DNA of 64,000 bases, from assembly GCA_963761035.1 (NCBI GenBank), contig CAVXFH010000002.1, positions 1,426,001 to 1,490,000 of the forward strand, read 5' to 3'. Below, one piece after another: positions 26,523-35,845 of this stretch. Source of the DNA: JARRQJ01 sp963761035. Its GTDB lineage: Bacteria > Pseudomonadota > Gammaproteobacteria > DRLM01. Below the pieces are notes generated by a model. It was not told the origin of the DNA. It did no database searches and saw only the letters and a list, made by a program, of their open reading frames with translations. Made by a program: the position numbers and the translations under genes. How positions within the stretch are numbered: position 1 is the stretch's first letter; each line of letters starts with the position of its first letter.

Positions 26523-28415
26523 GTGAACTTCCGAGATCATTTCGATGTGATAGTCGTGGGCGGCGGCCATGCCGGTACCGAGGCCGCCATGGCGGCGGCA
26601 CGCATGGGAGCACGCACGCTACTGCTCACCCATAGCATAGAAACCCTGGGACAAATGAGCTGCAACCCCGCCATCGGCGGCATTGGCAAGGGCCACTTGG
26701 TTAAAGAGGTTGATGCCTTGGGCGGCCTCATGGCGCGCGCCGCGGACCGGGCCGGGATCCACTTTCGTATCTTAAACGCGGCCAAGGGCCCGGCGGTGCG
26801 CGCCACGCGTGCCCAGGCCGACCGTGTTCTATATAAGCAGGCGGTGCGCTCGGCGCTGGAACACCAGGAAAATCTAGTGCTGTTCCAGCAAGCGGTGGAT
26901 GACCTTATTATAGAGGATGATCGCGTCCGCGGCGTAGTGGCCCAAATGGGCTTGCGTTTTCATGCTCGTACCGTGGTGCTTACCGTGGGCACCTTTCTTG
27001 CCGGCCGCATTCACATCGGACTCGCTAATTACCAAGGCGGCCGCGCCGGCGATCCGCCCGCTACTGCCTTGGCGGCGCGCTTGCGTGAACTGCCGCTGCG
27101 GGTAAGCCGACTCAAGACCGGCACGCCCCCGCGCATCGACGGCCGCAGCATCGATTACAGTCAATTAGGCGAACAAGCGGGCGATACTCCTACGCCGGTA
27201 TTTTCTTATCTTGGCGATGCGCGGGAACATCCGCGCCAAGTATCGTGTTATATCACTCACACCAATACCGGAACCCACGAGATCATTCGCGGCGGCATGT
27301 CCCGCTCACCCCTCTATACCGGCGTGATCGAAGGAGTGGGGCCGCGATATTGCCCATCCATTGAAGATAAAGTAGTACGTTTCGCGGATAAGGACTCCCA
27401 TCAGATCTTCGTCGAACCCGAAGGCTTGAGCACTTACGAAGTCTATCCCAACGGTATCTCCACCAGCCTGCCCTTCGATGTGCAATATGATTTGGTGCGG
27501 TCCATCCGCGGCTTCGAGAACGCCCACATTACCCGTCCCGGTTACGCCATCGAATATGATTTCTTCGATCCCCGCGATTTGCAGGCGTCGCTGGAGACCA
27601 AGCATATTGCCGGTTTGTTTTTCGCCGGACAGATCAACGGCACCACCGGTTACGAGGAGGCGGCGGCGCAAGGGTTGATCGCCGGTATGAACGCCGCACT
27701 TCAGGCGCAGGAAAAGTCACCTTGGTGTCCGCGCCGCGATGAGGCCTACATCGGAGTGCTCATCGACGATTTAATCACCCGCGGTACGCTGGAGCCGTAC
27801 CGCATGTTCACCAGCCGCGCTGAATACCGTTTACTGTTGCGCGAAGACAATGCAGATCTGCGTCTTACCGCCAAAGGGCGCGAGTTAGGGGTGGTGGACG
27901 ACTTGCGCTGGCAAGCCTTCGCCGAAAAACGCGACGCCATCGCGCTGGAACAACAGCGCTTGCACGATGTCTGGGTGCGGCCCGGTTCGGTCAATCTTCC
28001 AGACATGGAACGAGTCTTGGGCGTACCTTTGGTGCGGGAGCAGCGCGCCGTCGAACTGTTGCGGCGTCCCGATGTAACTTATAATTCACTCATGACTCTG
28101 CCCGGTGTCGGCCCCGGAAGCGCCGACCCCAAAGTGGCCGAGCAAATCGAGATTCAGGCGCATTATGCCGGATATATAGATCGTCAACGCAGTGAGATCG
28201 AACGTCATCGCCTTCACGAAGAAATACACTTACCGCAAAATTTCAATTACGGGCAGGTACGAGGCTTATCGACCGAAGTGCGTGAAATATTGGCCCGTGT
28301 TCGCCCCGCCACCCTGGGCCAGGCTACGCGCATTGCGGGTGTGACCCCGGCTGCCATCTCTTTATTATTGGTGTATTTAAAAAAACGCTCCGCACAAACC
28401 CGCCAATCCGCCTGA
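26523..28415 (+). CDS. mnmG: tRNA uridine-5-carboxymethylaminomethyl enzyme MnmG (GidA)
   Basis: The 630-residue FAD enzyme begins at GTG 26523 with the dinucleotide-binding motif VIVVGGGHAGTEAAMAAARMG. The conserved Cys lies in SCNPAIGGIGKGHLVKEVDALGG. A further FAD block is GLFFAGQINGTTGYEEAAAQG. It works with MnmE (18638) on tRNA wobble uridines. It is followed by rsmG and parAB, a very common origin-proximal order. Confidence 0.97.
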   Translation: MNFRDHFDVIVVGGGHAGTEAAMAAARMGARTLLLTHSIETLGQMSCNPAIGGIGKGHLVKEVDALGGLMARAADRAGIHFRILNAAKGPAVRATRAQADRVLYKQAVRSALEHQENLVLFQQAVDDLIIEDDRVRGVVAQMGLRFHARTVVLTVGTFLAGRIHIGLANYQGGRAGDPPATALAARLRELPLRVSRLKTGTPPRIDGRSIDYSQLGEQAGDTPTPVFSYLGDAREHPRQVSCYITHTNTGTHEIIRGGMSRSPLYTGVIEGVGPRYCPSIEDKVVRFADKDSHQIFVEPEGLSTYEVYPNGISTSLPFDVQYDLVRSIRGFENAHITRPGYAIEYDFFDPRDLQASLETKHIAGLFFAGQINGTTGYEEAAAQGLIAGMNAALQAQEKSPWCPRRDEAYIGVLIDDLITRGTLEPYRMFTSRAEYRLLLREDNADLRLTAKGRELGVVDDLRWQAFAEKRDAIALEQQRLHDVWVRPGSVNLPDMERVLGVPLVREQRAVELLRRPDVTYNSLMTLPGVGPGSADPKVAEQIEIQAHYAGYIDRQRSEIERHRLHEEIHLPQNFNYGQVRGLSTEVREILARVRPATLGQATRIAGVTPAAISLLLVYLKKRSAQTRQSA

Positions 28416-28463
28416 AATTGCAGGCTCGCGCTTGAACGTATTCGACCTGCGATTTTTCCAGCC

Positions 28464-29102
28464 ATGAATGTACAAGAGAAAATACTCGCTGATCAATTGT
28501 TGCAAGGCATCGCGGCGCTGGAAATGTCCCCGACAGCGGCGCAATGCGCTAAGCTACTCGCTTATCTGCAACTGCTCGACAAGTGGAACGGGGTCTATAA
28601 CCTTACCGCGGTGCGCCATCCCGGTGAGATGATCACCCGCCACCTCCTCGACAGCTTGGCGGTAATCCCGCTCGTCAAAGGGCCGCGCGTGCTAGACGTC
28701 GGCACTGGTGCGGGATTGCCCGGTATTCCGCTCGCCGTGGCGCTGCCTGAGCTGGATTTCGTGCTGCTCGACAGCGTGGCGAAGAAAACCCGTTTCGTGC
28801 AGCAGGCGACGAGCGAATTGGGGATCGGCAACGTGACGGTGGCGACGCGGCGCGTGGAGGATTATCAACCCGACCCGCTGTTCGACACGGTGATCTCGCG
28901 CGCCTTCGGCAGCATCGCCGCGTTTGTCGCCGCGGCGGGAGCGCTGTGTCGGTCTGATGGTGTGTTATTGGCCATGAAGGGTCGTTTTCCCGAAGAAGAA
29001 TTGACTGTCTTACCGCAAGGATTTCAGCTCTCGGAAGTGGTGCGACTGAGCGTTCCGGGTTTGGCTGAGGAGCGGCATGCAGTGCGCCTCAGCCGGGGCT
29101 AG
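28464..29102 (+). CDS. rsmG: 16S rRNA m7G527 methyltransferase RsmG (GidB)
   Basis: The 212-residue protein has the SAM motif VLDVGTGAGLPGIPLAVALP and the upstream KWNGVYNLTAVR block typical of GidB. It methylates G527 of 16S rRNA; loss gives low-level streptomycin resistance in other bacteria. It follows mnmG by 48 bases in the same orientation. Confidence 0.95.
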   Translation: MNVQEKILADQLLQGIAALEMSPTAAQCAKLLAYLQLLDKWNGVYNLTAVRHPGEMITRHLLDSLAVIPLVKGPRVLDVGTGAGLPGIPLAVALPELDFVLLDSVAKKTRFVQQATSELGIGNVTVATRRVEDYQPDPLFDTVISRAFGSIAAFVAAAGALCRSDGVLLAMKGRFPEEELTVLPQGFQLSEVVRLSVPGLAEERHAVRLSRG

Positions 29103-29225
29103 TCTTATGAAATATAACACATCGTGGTGGATGAACAGCAGGCGATACCTAACTTGCAATTACCCGGCGTAACCGCATTTTTATCGGTTACCAGAGCAAA
29201 GGGAAAATACAAACGGATATAGCTC

Positions 29226-29255
29226 AAAAAAATGGCAGAAGGAAGACTTCTGCCA
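29226..29255 (-). terminator. Minus-strand terminator in the rsmG-parA gap
   Basis: GGCAGAAG (29234-29241) pairs perfectly with CTTCTGCC (29247-29254). On the minus strand the stem is followed by A then seven T, an intrinsic terminator. On the plus strand only AAAAGG follows. No minus-strand gene in front of it is recognised, so it may end a small RNA or protect rsmG from antisense transcription. Confidence 0.55.
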
Positions 29256-29472
29256 AAAGGGGAAGGTTGGATAATCGCAATGACGCGATCGGCCATGTTG
29301 CCGACCGCATACCGCAATCATCCCGAGACAGGAGATTATCGAATTGAGCTTAACTGAAGCTGAAAGCAGTCAAGACGATACGCCAGAGCAATCGATTCTG
29401 CCGATTACGGGCTTAAGGCACTATAGGCAACGCGGCGCCACATAATAAGATGCCCCTCCGCCCTCTCTGCCG

Positions 29473-29478
29473 TATAAT
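29473..29478 (+). promoter_or_regulatory. -10-like TATAAT upstream of parA
   Basis: A perfect TATAAT lies 36 bases before the parA TTG. The -35 (around 29450) is poor, so this is tentative. The rest of the 29103-29514 gap shows only the hairpin above. Confidence 0.4.
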
Positions 29479-29514
29479 CCCTTCCCAATTACAGGGGGTT
29501 GTGAGGGGGCAGGC

Positions 29515-30348
29515 TTGGGCAAAATCATCGCCATCACCAATCAGAAAGGCGGCGTAGGCAAGACCACTACCTCGGTCAATCTCGCGGCATCTCTGGCGGC
29601 CACCAAACGGCGAGTGTTGTTAATCGACCTTGATCCCCAAGGCAACGCCACCATGGGCAGCGGCGTGGACAAGCGTACGGTGCCGTCCTCGATTTACGAC
29701 GTGCTGGTGGAGGAGAGGGATATTCCCTCGGCGGTGGTAGCAACGGGGCGGCCGGGTTTTAGTCTCTTGCCGGCCAACGATGATCTCACCGGGGCCGAGA
29801 TCGGTCTCTTGGATATGCCGCAACGCGAACTACGCCTCAAGCGTGCCTTGGAGGCGGTACGCCACGATTACGACTATATATTGATAGATTGCCCGCCTTC
29901 CCTGAACCTGCTGACCCTCAATGCCTTGGTGGCGGCGGAAGCGATCCTCATCCCCATGCAGTGCGAATACTATGCCCTCGAGGGTTTGACCGCCTTGATG
30001 AAAACGGTCGACAAGATCCGCGCCACCCTCAATCCCGACCTGGGTGTGGCCGGGGTGTTGCGTACGATGTTCGATCCGCGCAACAACCTAGCCAATGACG
30101 TCTCAGCTCAGTTGATTGCCCACTTCGGCGATCGTGTCTACCGCACCGTGATTCCCCGCAACGTGCGGGTGGCGGAGGCCCCCAGCCACGGCCTGCCGGT
30201 GTTGCTGTATGATAAAAGCTCGCGCGGCGCCCAGGCTTATCTGGCGTTGGCCGGAGAAATTCTGCGCCGTGCGGAACAAAGCCATTCGATGGCAGGGGAG
30301 GCCGCAACCGCTCCTGTCCAATGGCAAGAAGGTCAGCCTGTTAACTAA
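29515..30348 (+). CDS. parA: Chromosome partitioning ATPase ParA (Soj)
   Basis: The 277-residue protein has a deviant Walker A KGGVGKTTTSVNLAAS near residue 11, and the Walker B block LLIDLDPQGNATMGSG and DYILIDCPPSLNLLTLNA. The start is TTG 29515, which gives the usual MGKIIAITNQKG. It forms the ATP-driven gradient that moves ParB-parS complexes. parB follows at once. Confidence 0.96.
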   Translation: MGKIIAITNQKGGVGKTTTSVNLAASLAATKRRVLLIDLDPQGNATMGSGVDKRTVPSSIYDVLVEERDIPSAVVATGRPGFSLLPANDDLTGAEIGLLDMPQRELRLKRALEAVRHDYDYILIDCPPSLNLLTLNALVAAEAILIPMQCEYYALEGLTALMKTVDKIRATLNPDLGVAGVLRTMFDPRNNLANDVSAQLIAHFGDRVYRTVIPRNVRVAEAPSHGLPVLLYDKSSRGAQAYLALAGEILRRAEQSHSMAGEAATAPVQWQEGQPVN

Positions 30349-30370
30349 CAATCAAATAGAGTTCACAAGC

Positions 30371-31240
30371 ATGACGGTGAAAAAACGTGGATTGGGCCGC
30401 GGCCTGGATGCCTTGCTCGGGGGGATCGAGCCGATAAGCAACCCGCAAACTATGGTTCGCAAAGAGGGCGAGCTGCGCCGCTTGCCCGTGGACCAGGTCC
30501 GTCGCGGCAAATACCAACCCCGGGTGGACATGCACCCCGAGAGTCTGGAAGACCTGGCCAACTCCATCCGCGCCCAAGGGGTGGTGCAACCCATTGTGGT
30601 CAAACCTGCCGCCGGCGGCCAATACGAAATCATCGCCGGCGAACGTCGCTGGCGCGCCGCGCAACAGGCCGGCTTGCAGGAAATCCCCGCCGTGGTGCGC
30701 GACGTATCCGACAAAGCCGCCATGGCCATGGCCCTCATCGAAAATATCCAACGCGAAAATCTCAACCCCATGGAAGAGGCCAATGGCCTGCAACGTCTGA
30801 TCAACGAATTTCAACTTACCCACCAGGACGTGGCGGAAGCGGTGGGCCGTTCCCGGGCGGCCGTGTCCAATCTGCTGCGCCTCCTGGAACTCAACGACGA
30901 CGTCAAACGGATGTTGGAGCAAGGTCATTTGGAGATGGGCCACGCCCGCGCCTTGCTGGCCTTGAAGGGATCCGCCCAAAGTACCGCGGCGCGCAGCGTG
31001 GCGGACAAAGGCTTATCGGTGCGCGAGACCGAACGCCTGGTTCGACGCCTGGTCAGTGAAGCCCCGGCCAAGAACCCGCCCGCGCGCATCGATCCGGATA
31101 TCCGTCGTCTCCAGGAAGACCTTTCGGAAAAACTCGGCGCGGGAGTGCTGGTGCAACACAGCGCCAAGGGCAAAGGCAAACTAGTCATTCAATACAACAG
31201 CTTGGACGAGCTGGAAGGTATTCTGGCGCATATCAAGTAG
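30371..31240 (+). CDS. parB: Chromosome partitioning protein ParB (Spo0J)
   Basis: ATG 30371 gives 289 residues beginning KKRGLGRGLDALLGG, the ParA-contacting N-terminus. The CTPase/ParB box ENPRR-like region reads QYEIIAGERRWRAAQQAGL; a helix-turn-helix (LTHQDVAEAVGRSRAAVSNLLRLLEL) contacts parS. An in-frame extension upstream to 30209 lies in parA and is not used. The likely binding sites are the two parS matches in recF. ParB spreads from parS and helps load SMC. Confidence 0.97.
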   Translation: MTVKKRGLGRGLDALLGGIEPISNPQTMVRKEGELRRLPVDQVRRGKYQPRVDMHPESLEDLANSIRAQGVVQPIVVKPAAGGQYEIIAGERRWRAAQQAGLQEIPAVVRDVSDKAAMAMALIENIQRENLNPMEEANGLQRLINEFQLTHQDVAEAVGRSRAAVSNLLRLLELNDDVKRMLEQGHLEMGHARALLALKGSAQSTAARSVADKGLSVRETERLVRRLVSEAPAKNPPARIDPDIRRLQEDLSEKLGAGVLVQHSAKGKGKLVIQYNSLDELEGILAHIK

Positions 31241-31486
31241 CGCTGGCGATAGGGTTGGTAATTAGCTGTGCTTCGACTTTTCTTCGATCGATCCCTCTAG
31301 TTATTCTGAAATTTCTTTCGCGGTTCAAGAAACGTCCGCCGGTCAAACTCGGACACTTTTGGACGTACTGCGTCACAAACTGACGAATTGCATCATCGGC
31401 TGTGAGGCCCTTCACGGTATTTATCATCTCCGCGCCTACACTTGTGCCCATTGCTCCGTTGTAATTTTTCAAAGAGACACTACGCC

Positions 31487-33277
31487 ATGGCACACGCAGT
31501 ACGTAAACTTCCGCGTCAACCCATTCCGCCCTTGGCGGAGACACTCAATGCCGCCAAGCGCAGCGTCTCGCCCCTGCTCAACGGTCTGCAACGTCTAAAG
31601 TCGAAGCTGGTGTTCGAACTCTACGGCGCTTCGCAGGCGAAACAACAGAAACGCCTGTTAAGGCTGGCACAGGAGCGGCCCATCAACTGGTGCGCCGCGG
31701 GACTTACACATCTCTGGTTGAGCGGGCGGAACGGGCTGCCGTTTTCCAACAATTACGTGCTGCAGCTGGAGGATGATCCGCGGGCCGCAACACTCACCGA
31801 ACGCGCCGCGCGGTTGATCGTCGCCGCCTTGAATCTCTATCGATCCATCCTCGCCCAGGCCTTGTCGCCGGACGTGGCGGCCAATCTGCCTCTGGAGATG
31901 GATCAGTACCTGCGCTGTTTTGCCACCCATCGTCTCCCTCGTCCAAATTGCGATGAGCTGGTAATCGTCACCGGCAGCCATCATGTTGCCGTGCTCATCG
32001 ATGGCCAGGTCCACTGCCTATCGGTGGACCTGCAACGCGGTGCGGTGTCGCTCCATGCGATCCAGCAGGTCTTGGATCACATCGTCGAGAATGCCGATGC
32101 CGGATACGATACCGATCTGGCGCCGGGGATGCTGTCAGCCCTGCCGCGTGAACAGTGGGCGCAGCAACGCGGCGAGCTGCTCAAGCACAACCGCAATCAA
32201 CAGGCGCTGTCGCTGTTGGAACAGGCGCTATTTATAGTATGCCTGGACACCGGCGTCACGCCGGGCTCTGCGAGCGGATTCACCGCCAATCTGCGCGACG
32301 GCAACGGTCACAACCGGTTTTACGATAAAAGTATGCAGATCGTGGTTATGGAAAATGGCAAGGCGGGTTTGTGTTTCGAGCGCGCCGCGGTGGACGGCAG
32401 CGTGGCGCTGGGTTTCGCCGCGCGGCTGCAGGGGGAGGGCCTGAAGTTGCCCGCCGCCGACAAGGAAGTAGCGGTACAGCCGGCGGCGCAAGGCATTCGC
32501 ACCCGGGCGGCATCCTGGGCCATGTCCTTGGCGCTCAGGCAACAATTGTTAGCGGCGAAAAAGTTTATCGCCGAGGGACGCAACCAACGGGGCATCGAGA
32601 CCTGGACCACGTCCCATGTCGGTAAATGCCGTCTCAAGTCGCTAGAGATCAACGCCGACGCCGTGGTGCAATTGGCTATTCAGCTCGCCGTCCACGAGGT
32701 AACCGGCGAGACGCCCGCCACCTTTGAACCCGTGCAGCTGCGCCACTTCGCGGGCGGCCGCTTGGACTTCATCGTGCCGGTCACTGCCGAGTCCCTGTCC
32801 GCTGTGGCCGCCCTGCGCGATCCCCTCGCCAATCAATATCATGTTACCCAGCGTGTGCGCCGCGCCGCCAAGGAACATCAGCACCTGGTAATGCGCACCA
32901 AGAACGGCCGCGGCCTAATTGCCCACCTGCTGGCGCTCAATGTCATTCAGGCAAAAGATGCCTCCGATAATGGGGCACACTCCTGGCACCGCGCAGTGTT
33001 GTCGCGGCTTGATAAGGGCTTGCAGGCGTTGTTTCGTCAAGACGTGCTGGCCGCCAACGGTTCCGGCTGTGCCGGCGTTGCTTCCTTCGGCCCCATCGGG
33101 CCGCGGCCCGATATGCTGAGCATCGGTTATGTGATTAGAGATGACGGTATTGGGTTCGATCTGCGCGCCGATGGCCGCTTCTCCGCCCAGACCCGCGCGC
33201 TGCGCAACGCACTGGAGAAGGCCCTGGCGACCATCGTTCGGATTCTCTCCAACTGTAAGCCGGGCGGGCCGCGCTGA
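31487..33277 (+). CDS. Carnitine/choline acyltransferase-family protein lacking the catalytic His
   Basis: This 596-residue protein aligns with carnitine acyltransferases through KSMQIVVMENGKAGLCFE (about 281-298), AIQLAVHEVTGETPATFE (397-414) and the C-terminal GVASFGPIGPRPDMLSIGYV. The catalytic His of the E-H-x-x-x-D-G motif is Arg: E298-R299-A-A-V-D303-G304. The family STS block also seems missing. The codon CGC at 32381 differs from the His codon CAC by one base. I infer it is not an ordinary acyltransferase and may bind acyl-CoA or carnitine without transfer, or be decaying. It lies between parB and the ATP synthase operon, apparently alone. ATG 31487 is chosen because it gives the N-terminal MAHAVRKLPRQPIPPL. 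Confidence 0.7.
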   Translation: MAHAVRKLPRQPIPPLAETLNAAKRSVSPLLNGLQRLKSKLVFELYGASQAKQQKRLLRLAQERPINWCAAGLTHLWLSGRNGLPFSNNYVLQLEDDPRAATLTERAARLIVAALNLYRSILAQALSPDVAANLPLEMDQYLRCFATHRLPRPNCDELVIVTGSHHVAVLIDGQVHCLSVDLQRGAVSLHAIQQVLDHIVENADAGYDTDLAPGMLSALPREQWAQQRGELLKHNRNQQALSLLEQALFIVCLDTGVTPGSASGFTANLRDGNGHNRFYDKSMQIVVMENGKAGLCFERAAVDGSVALGFAARLQGEGLKLPAADKEVAVQPAAQGIRTRAASWAMSLALRQQLLAAKKFIAEGRNQRGIETWTTSHVGKCRLKSLEINADAVVQLAIQLAVHEVTGETPATFEPVQLRHFAGGRLDFIVPVTAESLSAVAALRDPLANQYHVTQRVRRAAKEHQHLVMRTKNGRGLIAHLLALNVIQAKDASDNGAHSWHRAVLSRLDKGLQALFRQDVLAANGSGCAGVASFGPIGPRPDMLSIGYVIRDDGIGFDLRADGRFSAQTRALRNALEKALATIVRILSNCKPGGPR

Positions 33278-33412
33278 CCGCAGTTGGTTCGACGATATTT
33301 TGGCGTTTCAAACTTTAGCTTAACTTTATATTATATAGAATATACATCTAGAGCGTGGGCCAGGGCTTGGGGAAAATGGCAAGCATTTTTCCTCTGCCGA
33401 CCCTTCCCTCCA

Positions 33413-33441
33413 TTGACCCCCTAAGACGACCTCTATATACT
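33413..33441 (+). promoter_or_regulatory. Distal atp operon promoter
   Basis: TTGACC (33413-33418) and TATACT (33436-33441) are separated by exactly 17 bases, a strong sigma-70 match. Confidence 0.7.
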
Positions 33442-33463
33442 CCGCCGCGCGTCGGGAGCGCGG

Positions 33464-33493
33464 TTGCGACGATGCGCGGGCTCGCGCTATACT
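33464..33493 (+). promoter_or_regulatory. Proximal atp operon promoter
   Basis: TTGCGA and TATACT are 18 bases apart, ending 28 bases before the first gene, giving two tandem promoters. Confidence 0.5.
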
Positions 33494-33521
33494 TTCGCGC
33501 CTGTTGGGGGGTCCCTCGTTC

Positions 33522-33725
33522 ATGAGTAAGTCCAAAGGGGCCGGGATGATTCTGATTGGGGTCGGAACGCATCTCGCCGCGATGGTTATTACCGGATTCG
33601 CCTTGGGCTTCGGAGTGGATACGTGGCTGGATACCCGCCCGGTATTTATGATGTTGTTTGGCGGTTTGGGATTTGTGGGGGGAATTCTCAAGGCCCATAA
33701 GCTGCTCAGCAGCCGGCTTGGTTAA
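33522..33725 (+). CDS. AtpZ/AtpI-like small membrane protein at head of atp operon
   Basis: The 67-residue protein has two membrane segments (about residues 10-30 and 36-55), with the GVGTHLAAMVITGFALGFGVDTW pattern of the AtpZ/putative F0F1 subunit family. It precedes and slightly overlaps the AtpI gene. AtpZ-like proteins are proposed to help Mg2+ supply or ring assembly. Start ATG 33522 is used; an in-frame upstream ATG at 33504 has a poorer context. Confidence 0.7.
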   Translation: MSKSKGAGMILIGVGTHLAAMVITGFALGFGVDTWLDTRPVFMMLFGGLGFVGGILKAHKLLSSRLG

Positions 33726-34104
33726 ATTGGATACAGCCTCTCGCGAAATTCACGACGCAGCCCGCAAGCTCATACTGCTGCAAGTGGGTGTGAGCACGGT
33801 GATCGCGGCGGCTTTTTTTATGGCTAAAGGGCAAGGGGAGGCGTTGGCCGCCTTCTACGGTGGGGTGATCAGCATCGTTATTGCCTTTCTGCTCGGCCGA
33901 GGCGTGGTGCGCGCGGCGGAAGCGGCCCGCCGGGACCATAAAAAAAGCATGCTGATTTTGTATTTGGGGGCCGTGCAGCGCTTCGTTTTGGTTTTGGCGC
34001 TGTTCGGCATCGGGTTGAAGGGCCTGGGTCTCGCCTTTCTACCCATGCTCGCGGGTTTCGCCGGGGCGCAATTGGCGTATCTGTCGAACATGCGGCGGGG
34101 ATAA
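33718..34104 (+). CDS. atpI: ATP synthase subunit I
   Basis: Four membrane segments and the LQVGVSTVIAAAFFM and GAVQRFVLVLALFGIGL blocks fit ATP-synt_I. It is thought to guide assembly of the c-ring. The start is TTG at 33718, overlapping the upstream stop; TTG 33727 is an alternative. The gene is about 128 residues long. Confidence 0.8.
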   Translation: MVKLDTASREIHDAARKLILLQVGVSTVIAAAFFMAKGQGEALAAFYGGVISIVIAFLLGRGVVRAAEAARRDHKKSMLILYLGAVQRFVLVLALFGIGLKGLGLAFLPMLAGFAGAQLAYLSNMRRG

Positions 34105-34138
34105 AAGTTTAAGACGGGAAAGTTTAGGGGGCATCATC

Positions 34139-34969
34139 TTGAGCGAACCAGAACAAGCCTCGAGCGGCGGTTCCGTTGAATATATTCAGCACCACCTGAC
34201 CAACCTGTGTGCGGGTGATTGCCAGAGTAATGGGTTCTGGGCGTTCCATCTGGACACCATGATCATCAGCTATCTGTTGGCGGCGCTGCTGGTGTATGTC
34301 GGTTGGCGCGTCAGCGCGCGCCTGAACCCCGGCGTGCCCGGGGGGTTCCAGAACTTCGTCGAGACCATCCTGGATTTCGTCGCCGGCCAGGTGAGAGACA
34401 CCTTCCCCGGCAACAACCCGTTGATCGCCCCCATGGCGCTGACCATCTTCACCTGGGTGTGGTTGATGAACTTCATGGACATGATTCCGGTGGACCTGAT
34501 TCCCCAGCTCGGCCATCTGGTCGGCATCTCCCATCTCAAGGCCGTGCCCACGACCGACCTCAACACCACCATGGCCATGTCGCTGACGGTGTTCGCCCTG
34601 ATCGTCTTCTATAATATCAAGGTCAAGGGGCCGGTCGGGTACATCAAGATGTTCTTGTTTCATCCCTTCGGCAAGTTCTTCGTGCCGGTCAACATCGTCA
34701 TGACGCTCATCGAAGAACTGGCCAAGCCCCTGAGCCTGGGCCTGCGTCTCTTCGGTAACCTGTTCGCCGGCGAGCTGGTGTTCATGCTGATCGCCTTGAT
34801 CGGCGGGACCTTGGCCGTGGGTTTCGCCGCGGCGTTTTGGCTGCCGTTGCAGGTGGTGTTGGATCTGGGCTGGTTGATCTTTCACTTGCTGGTAATCACC
34901 CTGCAGGCGTTTATCTTCATGGTGTTGACCATCGTCTATCTGGCCATGGCCCACACCAGTGATCACTGA
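34139..34969 (+). CDS. atpB: ATP synthase Fo subunit a
   Basis: The 276-residue membrane protein has the conserved proton-channel Arg in LSLGLRLFGNLFAGELV and the terminal HLLVITLQAFIFMVLTIVYL. Start TTG 34139 follows AGGGGG by about seven bases. Subunit a provides the proton half-channels facing the c-ring. Confidence 0.95.
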   Translation: MSEPEQASSGGSVEYIQHHLTNLCAGDCQSNGFWAFHLDTMIISYLLAALLVYVGWRVSARLNPGVPGGFQNFVETILDFVAGQVRDTFPGNNPLIAPMALTIFTWVWLMNFMDMIPVDLIPQLGHLVGISHLKAVPTTDLNTTMAMSLTVFALIVFYNIKVKGPVGYIKMFLFHPFGKFFVPVNIVMTLIEELAKPLSLGLRLFGNLFAGELVFMLIALIGGTLAVGFAAAFWLPLQVVLDLGWLIFHLLVITLQAFIFMVLTIVYLAMAHTSDH

Positions 34970-35014
34970 TTTTGTAATGGCCGATAATTGATTTTATTTT
35001 AAAGGAGACATGCA

Positions 35015-35308
35015 ATGACACCTGAAATGATCGCAACGATTTACGCCTATACCGCCGTGGGTGTGGGCGTGATCCTGGCCGCCGCCGGTTTGGGTTCCGC
35101 CATCGGCTGGGGTCTGATCTGCGCCAAGACCCTGGAAGGCATCGCCCGCCAGCCGGAAATGCGTCCGGCCCTCATGACCAACATGTTCATCTTCGCCGGT
35201 CTGATGGAGTCCTTCCCCTTTATCATTCTCGCGTTCGCCATGTGGTTCCTGTTCGCCAACCCCTTCGTCGGCGCCCTGAAGTCCGCAATCGGCGCGCTGG
35301 CCGGTTAA
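35015..35308 (+). CDS. atpE: ATP synthase Fo subunit c
   Basis: The 97-residue hairpin has two membrane helices, the polar loop KTLEGIARQPEMRP and the ion-binding Glu in AGLMESFPFI. The Gln of Na+-binding c-rings (GQG) is Trp here (IGWGLI), so proton binding is likely. A good AAAGGAGA site precedes ATG. High expression is expected. Confidence 0.96.
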   Translation: MTPEMIATIYAYTAVGVGVILAAAGLGSAIGWGLICAKTLEGIARQPEMRPALMTNMFIFAGLMESFPFIILAFAMWFLFANPFVGALKSAIGALAG

Positions 35309-35358
35309 CGAATCGGCTGACGTTTTACGGAACGTCGTAACCTAATGAGGAACGGAAC

Positions 35359-35832
35359 GTGAACATTACAGCAACCCTACTCGCTCAGATCGTGGCCTTC
35401 GCGCTGCTGATCTGGTTCGTCAACAAGGTGCTGTGGGGGCCGGTCACCAAGATGATGGCGGACCGCCAGAAGCGCATCGCCGACGGTCTGGCCGCGGCCG
35501 ACAAGGGCAAGCACGAGATGGCGCTGGCGGAAGAACGCGCCAAGGAACTGTTGAAAGGCGCCAAGACCCAGGCCAGCGAGATCATCGCCCAGGCGGAAAA
35601 GCGCGGCAACGAAATCATCGAGGAATCCAAGCAGGCCGCCCGCACCGAAGGCGATCGCATCAAGACCGCGGCCCAGTCCGAGCTGGAGCAGGAAGTGAAT
35701 CGCGCCAAGGAACAATTGCGCAGCCAGGTGGCCGGTGTCGCCGTAGCGGGCGCGCAGCGCATCCTCAGCCGCGAGATCGACGCCAAGGTCCATAGCGAGC
35801 TGCTCAAAGATCTGGTCGCGCAGATTAACTAA
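35359..35832 (+). CDS. atpF: ATP synthase Fo subunit b
   Basis: One N-terminal membrane segment (LLAQIVAFALLIWFVNKVLW) is followed by a long charged helix (about residues 25-157), the peripheral stalk. Start is GTG 35359, after GAGGAACGGAAC. Length 157 matches gammaproteobacterial AtpF. Confidence 0.96.
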   Translation: MNITATLLAQIVAFALLIWFVNKVLWGPVTKMMADRQKRIADGLAAADKGKHEMALAEERAKELLKGAKTQASEIIAQAEKRGNEIIEESKQAARTEGDRIKTAAQSELEQEVNRAKEQLRSQVAGVAVAGAQRILSREIDAKVHSELLKDLVAQIN

Positions 35833-35845
35833 AAGATCAGGAACC

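Noticed and set aside
34124..34966. 280-codon minus-strand frame opposite atpB
   Set aside because: Shadow; Gln/His-rich translation without domain.
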